The translations under genes and the position numbers were made by a program. Positions 1 through 5,806 of a stretch of DNA of 5,806 nucleotides are shown piece after piece. Origin of the DNA: Bacteroidales bacterium. GTDB taxonomy: Bacteria; Bacteroidota; Bacteroidia; Bacteroidales; UBA12481. The notes under the pieces were generated by a model. The model was not told where the DNA came from. It was given only the letters and a program-made list of their open reading frames with translations, and made no database searches. The DNA is taken from assembly GCA_021160155.1 (NCBI GenBank), contig JAGHDB010000307.1, positions 1 to 5,806 on the forward strand. Reading direction: 5' to 3'. Positions within the stretch are counted from its first letter, which is position 1, and each line of letters opens with the position of its first letter.

Positions 1-1673
1 TCCACCACCTGAAAACAGTTCTCAAACAGACGCTGTGCTTTCTCGTCTGACTGCAACATTTTATGCACCGATGCTTGCAGGCCGCCCTCGTATGAACGGG
101 CCCAGACCACTCCAACAGTAATATCATTTACAGCTCCCGGTTCCAGCACAAATGGTCCGGACGACTGAACAAATCGTCTGTCAGCCGGATGATTGCCTTC
201 GGTCTCTTCGGTCCATGGAGGCATCGGAATACCCCCCTGGCCCCAGCCGCACGGGTCAGTGGTGCCCGGAAACATGAAGTCGGCAATCGGACCGGTACCG
301 CCCCCGGCGGGGTGACCGTTCCCATAATAGCGCATCCGCTCGTTATCTTTCCAGTATCCCCGGAGATAATTGTAATGCTCCGGAGCTGTATGAGGATCTC
401 CCGTCATAGCCCCGGATCCACCGGTATAATAAACGAAACGACGCATCCCCCAACGCTCGTTATCCACAATACCGTCCCCGAAGTTCAACCCGTTGATGTT
501 CCCGTTCAAAATGCAATCATTACAAACCAGTTGTAACTGATCATCATAAGAAGAACAGTCATCCTTTCCGTTCGGATCCTGGTAAGGACCTTCAAAAAAG
601 TCAAAGCCGATAGCCGGCGGATTGGCCCCGTATGCCCAGGCTTCACCACTGCCATCCACTGCATCCCCGTTATAAAAATATCCAACCCCCTTGGAGACAT
701 GACAACCTACGTAATCATCCCCTGCATAGCCTAAATCACCATCGGAGTAAACCCCGAAATAGGTTTCAATCAGGGTATAGGTTGAACGGTTGATCAGGGC
801 ATAGTTGTAAAAACTCATGTCATTCAACGCATCATTCGTTGAAAACTCGAATGCCTGACCGCGGATCTCCATCCCGATGGCTTCTCCACTGGGTGTGTGG
901 TGAATATTTCCGCGGTCATTATAAACCCACCACAGGGTAGCATCACCGTACAAACGCGGACGGCGTAATTCACGCGTGGTACCGCAGGGAAGTATACCGT
1001 CCAGGTCGTAAAAGGGGTAATCCCCGTCTGCCGGGTTATAAAAACCGTCGTCATTATTATCCCAGAAAGGAGCAAGATAAAAATCGTACCCGGCAGAGGC
1101 ATCCGCATGAGCCGGCCAGTCGAGTATGATTTGCGGAATGGTATACCCTTTGAAGTCCCGGTCACGCTCTTCCACCGGAGTGTTGTACCATTCGCGGAAA
1201 GCTTCCACCTGGTAACGTGTGATCTCAAAGTGCCGGTCATACTGGTAGCACACCTCGATATCCGTAGTTCCGCGCGCATCCCCCTTCATAATCAGAGGCC
1301 CGGGCCAGTAATTACGCGCACCATGGTATTTGATCGCGGTTAATTTCAACTGACCGTTCACATCGGTTCCTCCGATCCAGATCCCTCCGGAGTAGATTGA
1401 GGTTTTGCCGGATCCTTTGGGAATAAAATACCCGGAAGATCCCCCGTCGGTATCGGTCCATAACAAACCGTCCATCCATATATAGGTACGCGCATTATTA
1501 AGCGAGATTTCTGTTACGGTATTACCCTTGGCACAAGCCGCGGTAAGATTTTTTAATTTACCGCCATCATCTTTGTCGTCATTTTCGGCACCCACGTATT
1601 TATCTGCAAACCCGGTGTGAAACACCAGAAGACCGAGGATCGCCGGTAAGATATATCTAACTCTCTTTTTCAT
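1..1673 (-). CDS. Exported Bacteroidota protein of unknown function with WPGPL motif, probable T9SS cargo (3' end missing)
   Basis: An uninterrupted frame of 557 codons starts at the ATG at 1673 and leaves the window at base 1, so the C-terminus is missing. Residues 1-23 form a signal peptide: MKKR, a hydrophobic core from about 7 to 19, and a likely cut after GFA. The mature part is rich in Gly, Asp, Asn, Tyr and Trp. Visible motifs are WIGGTDVNGQLKL (99-111), NYWPGPL (121-127), CYQYDRHFE (142-150), a calcium-loop-like DNNDDGFYNPADGDYP (205-220) and a second such loop, NINGLNFGDGIVDNE (392-406). Nine cysteines are present, including a CNDC pair at 384-387. From memory, this pattern belongs to a common family of large Bacteroidota exported proteins, often ending in a T9SS sorting domain; that domain cannot be seen here. 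No enzymatic residues are recognisable and the function is unknown. It follows the TonB-dependent receptor by 36 bases, in the same frame, and is probably co-transcribed with it. An alternative in-frame ATG lies at 1685 (MQDA before MKKR); the 1673 start gives the better signal peptide. Confidence 0.85.
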   Translation of the reverse strand, partial: MKKRVRYILPAILGLLVFHTGFADKYVGAENDDKDDGGKLKNLTAACAKGNTVTEISLNNARTYIWMDGLLWTDTDGGSSGYFIPKGSGKTSIYSGGIWIGGTDVNGQLKLTAIKYHGARNYWPGPLIMKGDARGTTDIEVCYQYDRHFEITRYQVEAFREWYNTPVEERDRDFKGYTIPQIILDWPAHADASAGYDFYLAPFWDNNDDGFYNPADGDYPFYDLDGILPCGTTRELRRPRLYGDATLWWVYNDRGNIHHTPSGEAIGMEIRGQAFEFSTNDALNDMSFYNYALINRSTYTLIETYFGVYSDGDLGYAGDDYVGCHVSKGVGYFYNGDAVDGSGEAWAYGANPPAIGFDFFEGPYQDPNGKDDCSSYDDQLQLVCNDCILNGNINGLNFGDGIVDNERWGMRRFVYYTGGSGAMTGDPHTAPEHYNYLRGYWKDNERMRYYGNGHPAGGGTGPIADFMFPGTTDPCGWGQGGIPMPPWTEETEGNHPADRRFVQSSGPFVLEPGAVNDITVGVVWARSYEGGLQASVHKMLQSDEKAQRLFENCFQVV

Positions 1674-1709
1674 AGCATCTTGCATTGTTATTGTTGTTAC
1701 ACCGAGTGA
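1674..1709 (-). other. 36-base gap between receptor and exported-protein genes, no terminator
   Basis: The gap between the receptor stop codon (TAA, 1712-1710) and the ATG at 1673 is exactly 12 codons and contains no further in-frame stop, so both genes are in the same frame, separated by a single stop. It contains no G/C-rich hairpin, no T-run and no Shine-Dalgarno sequence. The part next to the start is A/C-rich (GTAACAACAATAACA), typical of unstructured leaders in Bacteroidota. This supports co-transcription of the two genes. An in-frame ATG at 1685-1683 makes the exact start uncertain by four residues. Confidence 0.6.
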
Positions 1710-4700
1710 TTAAAAGTTAATAGATAAACCGAGTCTGGTCACCCGGGGCCCACCATATCCGTTATTTGCTATCCGGTTAAACTGGTAATACATAATATAG
1801 GCTTCAGGATCATTTTGGGTATTGATCCGTGCCTGCATCTTAGGTGAGGTCAGATAACCATCGTCATAAGGGTCACCTGTAGCCGCGAACACTGAATACA
1901 CATTCTTGGTATTCAGGAGATTGTCCACATCCAGATATATATTAAGGATTACCGGTCTCGATCTGTTTTTGGATAGGACAAAATCTTTATCCATCCGCAT
2001 TTTGATGTTGGTAGTCCATGGAAGGCGTGAGCCGTTGAGGCTTCCTTTTAATCCTGGTTCTCCCACACCATTAACCCGTGAATACGGGTAACCTGAACCG
2101 GTAACAACGGTAAAGTTGGCTCCGGCCCTGGAGAGGATATCCTTTCCAAACAATACCGGTCCGTTATAATCTTTCCCATCGAAGAAACGAATATCCAGAT
2201 TGATATTGAATTTATGACGCTGGTCCCAGTTGGTCGGAGCCAGAATCCTGAGGTTAGGTTGATTGGTCCGCAACAGGTTCATCATTTGTGAAGAACTTGA
2301 TCCGGTAGCAAATGAATAACCGAGGGTGTAATTGGCCCTCAGGGAAATATTACCGGTTCTTCTCAGGTCATATGAAATAGATACCCCTTTTGAAGTACCA
2401 AAGTCGATATTACCGTAGCTGAAGTAATCCACCGGATAAGCGCCCAGTACCCTGATGGCCTGTTGCATATCGCGTTGTTCCCTGTAGTAGGCTGATATTT
2501 TCAAAGAGGAAGTATTGGTCAGTTTCTGCTGGAATCCCAATTCATAATCAATAGTCTTTTGCGGTTTCAGATTCGGATTCCCTACGGTTGCTCCCGGATT
2601 CTGAGCCAGGAAAAAGTAGGTAGCCGGATTAAATGCTGAACTGGGCCGTCTTGACAGAATGTCATAATGGGCAAAGAACAGCGCTTCATCCGAAATCGGG
2701 AATGAGAAGGAGATTCTTGGCATAACCACAATCTGAGGAGTATAGTCTTCAAATGCATCCACAGTGATTTCATTCAGTTGTGCCTGATCCGGATTAACCA
2801 GATAGGGAGCAATACCGGTAGAAGAAGCAATAATGGCCGGGTCTTCGATTTCCACACCGTATGCATTGTACCAGGTACTTCCGTTACGATACCCGTTAAT
2901 AGTAGAGGGATCGCTCACATCATCCACATAAACCACATAATTCTCACCCATATTGGATGGGTGCGATCCGGTTGGGTTCATAGAGCCCGATACATCACTG
3001 ACCCGTTTTGTGGCATAAAGCACATAGGGATCTTTCAGTACATACTGGTTTTCATCAAAACGGTCAACCCTGACTCCCACATTAAAGATCAGGTCATTGA
3101 AAGCAAATTTATCCTGTATGTATCCGGCAGCATAGATGGGCTGATAAGGAGCCACAAGGCGAAGATAATTACCATCTGCATCCTGTGCCGTAAAATAATC
3201 TTCAAAACTGGGTTTCTCTTTCAACCGGTTGCCGTACAGGTCATATCCCCGGTAACCTACAGCGGAAGATCCGTTATTCAGTAATTCATCAGGGCTGAAA
3301 TAAGTAATATCGAATTCGCTGGGATCATAAGAGAAAATATCGATGAAATTCTTTCCGTCTACAGCCATTCCATGGGCTTCCCTGAATCTTTTATCGAATG
3401 TCGTCTGGCCGTCAGCATTATAGAGTCGTTCATACTTGATCGTATCCTGGAATATTCCGTTGGCATCATAAACCGGAATAGGATTGGACCAGTCGAGGAA
3501 CTCAATCTGGCGGTTGACATACTGGCGGGCAAGACTCCAAAGCATAGAACCACTTACACTCCAGCTTCTTTGGTCTCTTTGTTCAAATTCAAACCCGAAG
3601 GAGATTTCATGGCTTTTGATATCGGCCGATCCTGAAGCCCCAAGTCGGAAAGTGGTGTTATCACCCAGACTGTACCCCTGCGGTTTTTGTCCCGGAAGTG
3701 CAAAGAAACCATAGACACTCCCGAGGTTACCACCATTCAGCATACCGCCACCGCCAATTACCTGTTGCCAGTTTTCATAGTGACCGGGAGCATCATATGA
3801 ATTATAATATTGTGAAGTATAAGCAGCCAGTTCCGGGTTAAGATCACTGGGTGTAAACTGGTAAAGAATATCTTTATAATTATTCATCACCATTACCCCA
3901 TTGGGATAACCCGGCAGGGTATCGGTCCACTCGTAGGTTTCGATCTGTGTGGTTTCAAATTTCCCTACGTAGGCATATTTCCAGTAATCTCTTCCGTGCG
4001 TGGCATTTCCACTCTCATTAAAACTTTTTTCTATCTGGGCCTGCACCTGGTAATAGGCATTTTTAATCAGAGAAGCAGACCGTGCATCCTGGGCCGGGGT
4101 ACGACTCGAGAATCTTTGGGTGAATCTTCCCCAGATCCGGTAAGTATAACCATGGGAGAATCCCACGTTATCCCAGTTAAATACCATATTGCTGAATCCA
4201 AGATTCTTATTGTCGTGATAAGAGAGGTATCCTCCAAAGGTCAGGTCAATATTTGGTGTAAAATTGAAAGATAATTTCGCATTTACATTGACGCTGAGAT
4301 CTTCATTGTTCTTGTGATACCAGGTGTAAGTGAAATCTGATGTATCAAGAAAATCAGCAGCGTATTTAACCACACCGGTAGGACTCGGTACGATCGGTTG
4401 CTGGATCAATCTTTGCCTGACATCTTCTTTTACAATCGGATATGGCCAGAATGAATTAACAGGATTACGATTGTACGTGAAGTTGGATGCCAGAAAATAA
4501 CCGACAATAGTACGGGAGCGGCCATTGGCAGCTTTACCTTTAACCAGTGGCCCTGAAAAGCTGAGCGCTCCCAGGTTATGACCCAGTTTATCTAAAAACT
4601 CTGAAGTTTCAACATCTGCTGAGCCATGAAAGGTTGGACTGGCATTTTTGGTAGTCACACTCACAATACCCCCGGTGACATCTCCGTATTTGGCAGACAT

Positions 4701-5315
4701 TCCACCGGTGATTACCTGCACCTGTTCCTGGGCTGCTTTCGGAATATTCAGACTTCCGTTAACCCGCACACCATCCACAAAGTAGATGTTTCCACCACGG
4801 GCTCCCCGGATGTTACCCACTCCGTTACCGGTACGTGAGGCCACACCCGCCACAGTGGATGCCACCTGCATGACCGAACGTCCTGGCATTTTTTCAATGT
4901 CCTCGGCAGTGACCGTCTCACCGGTTTGGGTATTGTCCTTATCGATCAGTGGCACTTTATATGCCACGACCTGAACTTCTTCAATCTGCTGGGTTGCGGC
5001 AGTTAACTCTAGATCCAGGAGGTCGATCTTATCGACTTTTACCACATACCCATTCAGACTCAGAGTTTTATACCCAACCGAATGAGCCTGGAGTGTCCAC
5101 TTTCCAGGAGGAATCGGTTTCAGGGTGTAATTTCCCTCAAAGTCGGCTGCAGTACCCACAAGTTGGGTCTCGCCCGACAAAATTACCACCGTTGCAAACG
5201 GGATCGGTTGGCCGGTGGCCTTGTCAATCACTCGTCCCTTTACGGTACCGGATTGAGCAAATACGCCGTTAGCAAAAACGACAGCTAATACTACAAGGAG
5301 TAATTTTCGAAACAT
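1710..5315 (-). CDS. TonB-dependent outer-membrane receptor with carboxypeptidase-regulatory-like domain
   Basis: Complete 1201-residue outer-membrane barrel expected to import, or help handle, a ligand at the cell surface using TonB/ExbBD energy. Residues 1-20 are a signal peptide with a likely cut after VFA, leaving Gln21. Residues 23-105 form the carboxypeptidase-regulatory-like beta-sandwich (GTVKGRVIDKATGQPIPFAT, then FEGNYTLKPIPPGKWTL). A TonB-box-like segment, IEEVQVVAY, sits at 111-119. The plug spans about 128-222, with NIRGARGGNIYFVDGVRV (168-185), then GGMSAKYGDVTGGIVSVTTK (204-223). The rest is a beta-barrel with the usual late motifs GNPNLKPQKTIDYELGF (912-928), NWDQRHKFNINLDIRF (1029-1044) and DVDNLLNTKNVY (1129-1140), ending in Phe1201 as outer-membrane proteins do. 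Length is near that of SusC-type receptors, but no SusD partner follows; the next gene is a different exported protein. The ATG at 5315 fits the signal peptide. The substrate cannot be read from the sequence. The plug opening (VVAYKVPLIDKDNTQTGETV) resembles a receptor subgroup I remember as common in Bacteroidota; this was not verified by search. Confidence 0.96.
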   Translation of the reverse strand: MFRKLLLVVLAVVFANGVFAQSGTVKGRVIDKATGQPIPFATVVILSGETQLVGTAADFEGNYTLKPIPPGKWTLQAHSVGYKTLSLNGYVVKVDKIDLLDLELTAATQQIEEVQVVAYKVPLIDKDNTQTGETVTAEDIEKMPGRSVMQVASTVAGVASRTGNGVGNIRGARGGNIYFVDGVRVNGSLNIPKAAQEQVQVITGGMSAKYGDVTGGIVSVTTKNASPTFHGSADVETSEFLDKLGHNLGALSFSGPLVKGKAANGRSRTIVGYFLASNFTYNRNPVNSFWPYPIVKEDVRQRLIQQPIVPSPTGVVKYAADFLDTSDFTYTWYHKNNEDLSVNVNAKLSFNFTPNIDLTFGGYLSYHDNKNLGFSNMVFNWDNVGFSHGYTYRIWGRFTQRFSSRTPAQDARSASLIKNAYYQVQAQIEKSFNESGNATHGRDYWKYAYVGKFETTQIETYEWTDTLPGYPNGVMVMNNYKDILYQFTPSDLNPELAAYTSQYYNSYDAPGHYENWQQVIGGGGMLNGGNLGSVYGFFALPGQKPQGYSLGDNTTFRLGASGSADIKSHEISFGFEFEQRDQRSWSVSGSMLWSLARQYVNRQIEFLDWSNPIPVYDANGIFQDTIKYERLYNADGQTTFDKRFREAHGMAVDGKNFIDIFSYDPSEFDITYFSPDELLNNGSSAVGYRGYDLYGNRLKEKPSFEDYFTAQDADGNYLRLVAPYQPIYAAGYIQDKFAFNDLIFNVGVRVDRFDENQYVLKDPYVLYATKRVSDVSGSMNPTGSHPSNMGENYVVYVDDVSDPSTINGYRNGSTWYNAYGVEIEDPAIIASSTGIAPYLVNPDQAQLNEITVDAFEDYTPQIVVMPRISFSFPISDEALFFAHYDILSRRPSSAFNPATYFFLAQNPGATVGNPNLKPQKTIDYELGFQQKLTNTSSLKISAYYREQRDMQQAIRVLGAYPVDYFSYGNIDFGTSKGVSISYDLRRTGNISLRANYTLGYSFATGSSSSQMMNLLRTNQPNLRILAPTNWDQRHKFNINLDIRFFDGKDYNGPVLFGKDILSRAGANFTVVTGSGYPYSRVNGVGEPGLKGSLNGSRLPWTTNIKMRMDKDFVLSKNRSRPVILNIYLDVDNLLNTKNVYSVFAATGDPYDDGYLTSPKMQARINTQNDPEAYIMYYQFNRIANNGYGGPRVTRLGLSINF

Positions 5316-5349
5316 AATCAGAAATTTGATATTAGTTACTGCAATTCCT

Positions 5350-5367
5350 TTCCGTCAAATGACAGAA
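5350..5367 (-). promoter_or_regulatory. Short inverted repeat / hairpin in the receptor leader
   Basis: On the minus strand, TTCTGTC-ATTT-GACGGAA can fold into a 7-bp stem (six Watson-Crick pairs and one G-U) with a 4-base loop, about 35 bases before the receptor ATG. No T-run follows it, so it is not an intrinsic terminator for this strand. If the promoter candidate at 5372-5403 is right, the hairpin lies at the start of the transcript, where it could be an operator or a 5'-end stabilising structure. Stems this short arise by chance fairly often. Confidence 0.25.
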
Positions 5368-5371
5368 GTCG

Positions 5372-5403
5372 TAAATGTAAATATTCTCTTATGAAAATGC
5401 CAA
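5372..5403 (-). promoter_or_regulatory. Candidate Bacteroidota-type promoter for the receptor gene
   Basis: Reading the minus strand, TTG (5403-5401) is followed after 21 bases by TACATTTA (5379-5372), which matches TAnnTTTG except for the last base. Spacing is close to that of Bacteroidota housekeeping promoters (TTG about -33, TAnnTTTG about -7). Transcription would start near 5365, leaving a leader of about 50 bases. It is the best match I found in the 121-base gap, but one mismatch in an A/T-rich region is weak support. The gap size itself argues that the receptor has its own promoter. Confidence 0.3.
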
Positions 5404-5429
5404 CATTTTTCCTTAAAAAAAACATTTTT
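5402..5429. repeat. Pair of 9-base direct repeats, AACATTTTT
   Basis: AACATTTTT occurs at 5402-5410 and again at 5421-5429, 19 bases start to start, i.e. nearly two helical turns. One copy directly abuts the -33 part of the promoter candidate and the other lies just upstream, between it and the preceding gene's stop. This geometry would suit a dimeric activator, but both copies are A/T-rich and chance is a fair alternative. Confidence 0.3.
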
Positions 5430-5436
5430 AACAGCA

Positions 5437-5806
5437 TTAGTCATACTTCCGCTCTAAAAGAGCAGTATAGATCACGGCTGATTTCAGATCGAAATGATTA
5501 GTTTCCGGTGCAGATTCTTCCAGCTCGTACCCGCTAGGCATTTGATTGCCAATTTGTTGATCCACTGATGGTTGAGCAGGCTCTGCATGACCTGCAGGGG
5601 GAGGGGAAGGTGCAGGTTTCGCCGGTGAGGTTTCGGGTTGAGGGGATACTTCAGGAGCATCCCAAAACTCATTCCAGAGGGAAGAGAGCGGTGAAGCTGA
5701 TTCTTCCGGCTTAGAAACGGGTTCATCAGGCACAGTAGTTTGGACTGCTTTTTTCTTCCGGCTGAATTTAGCCAGTACGAAAATCAATCCCAACACTATA
5801 TATAAT
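5437..5806 (-). CDS. Small membrane-anchored hypothetical protein with Pro-rich linker (5' end missing)
   Basis: The open frame continues to the right edge, so the start lies outside the window. A GTG at 5796 is possible as a start, but it would cut into the hydrophobic segment: the frame reads LYIVLGLIFVLAKF before it meets SRKKK, which looks like one membrane helix followed by a basic stop-transfer cluster. I therefore treat it as 5'-partial, with 122 residues visible. By the positive-inside rule the rest would be cytoplasmic. It consists of a low-complexity Pro/Glu/Ser/Ala linker (including PAKPAPSPPPAGHAEPAQP) and then an ordered-looking tail, FDLKSAVIYTALLERKYD, at the very C-terminus. 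I have a vague memory of similar tails (FDLR-AVIYSEIL-type) ending small Bacteroidota membrane proteins, but could not check it. No enzymatic domain is visible and the function is unknown. It ends 121 bases before the receptor start on the same strand and is probably a separate transcription unit. Confidence 0.7.
   Translation of the reverse strand, partial: LYIVLGLIFVLAKFSRKKKAVQTTVPDEPVSKPEESASPLSSLWNEFWDAPEVSPQPETSPAKPAPSPPPAGHAEPAQPSVDQQIGNQMPSGYELEESAPETNHFDLKSAVIYTALLERKYD

Noticed and set aside
189..1343. Plus- and minus-strand open frames of 64-151 codons over the left part of the window
   Set aside because: They overlap the 557-codon minus-strand frame, whose signal peptide and family-like motifs are convincing; the others are shadows in alternative frames.
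1..1673. SusD-type starch-binding lipoprotein as the receptor's partner
   Set aside because: There is no lipobox cysteine after the signal peptide, no TPR-like helical repeats, and the protein is Gly/Asp/aromatic-rich with WPGPL motifs, unlike SusD.
2778..3284. 168-codon plus-strand open frame inside the receptor gene
   Set aside because: It lies fully antisense to a clearly real coding region. The translation is rich in Ile, His and Arg, as expected from the complement of this gene, with no recognisable domain or leader.
5405..5436. Possible intrinsic terminator after the small membrane protein gene (T-run of 8 on the minus strand)
   Set aside because: The T-run is preceded only by an A/T-only pairing (AAAAA-TG-TTTTT) and no G/C-rich stem, so it does not meet the usual terminator pattern.
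5437..5796. GTG at 5796 as the true start of the small membrane protein
   Set aside because: The frame stays open to the window edge with hydrophobic codons (Leu, Tyr, Ile) just upstream, so starting there would truncate the membrane helix; a 5'-partial gene is more likely.
1..5806. tRNA, rRNA, CRISPR, insertion sequence or phage content
   Set aside because: Almost the whole window is accounted for by three coding regions; no repeat-spacer array, terminal inverted repeats, transposase frame or tRNA-like cloverleaf was seen.

Overview
The window suggests a Bacteroidota bacterium. The evidence is a very large TonB-dependent receptor with an N-terminal carboxypeptidase-regulatory-like domain, A/T-rich leaders without Shine-Dalgarno sequences, and a promoter candidate that only loosely fits the TTG / TAnnTTTG pattern of this phylum. 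All three genes lie on the minus strand, so the window reads biologically from right to left. Base composition is mixed: sampled 60-base lines range from about one third to two thirds G+C, with some of the highest values in the leftmost gene.

Layout in transcription order. (1) 5806-5437: the 3' part of a small membrane-anchored protein. It has one hydrophobic segment followed by a basic cluster, a long Pro/Glu/Ser/Ala-rich linker, and a well-ordered C-terminal tail; its start lies outside the window. (2) 5436-5316: a 121-base A/T-rich intergenic region with a weak promoter candidate, a pair of 9-base direct repeats and a short hairpin-forming inverted repeat. (3) 5315-1710: a complete 1201-residue TonB-dependent outer-membrane receptor with signal peptide, regulatory-like domain, TonB-box-like segment, plug and a roughly 980-residue barrel ending in Phe. 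(4) 1709-1674: a 36-base gap. (5) 1673-1: a long open frame of 557 codons that runs off the left edge. It encodes an exported protein with aromatic/Gly-rich motifs (WIGG, NYWPGPL) and two Asp/Asn/Gly calcium-loop-like segments. I recognise it as resembling a widespread but functionally uncharacterised family of Bacteroidota exported proteins, many of which carry a type IX secretion (T9SS) sorting domain at the C-terminus. That end is not in the window.

The receptor and the exported protein look like one transcription unit: same strand, 36-base gap, no terminator or clear promoter between them. The simplest model is an outer-membrane transporter or docking barrel working with a secreted or surface-exposed partner, analogous in layout to SusC/SusD but with a partner that does not look like SusD. 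The substrate is unknown. I saw no RNA genes, CRISPR arrays, insertion sequences or phage features.
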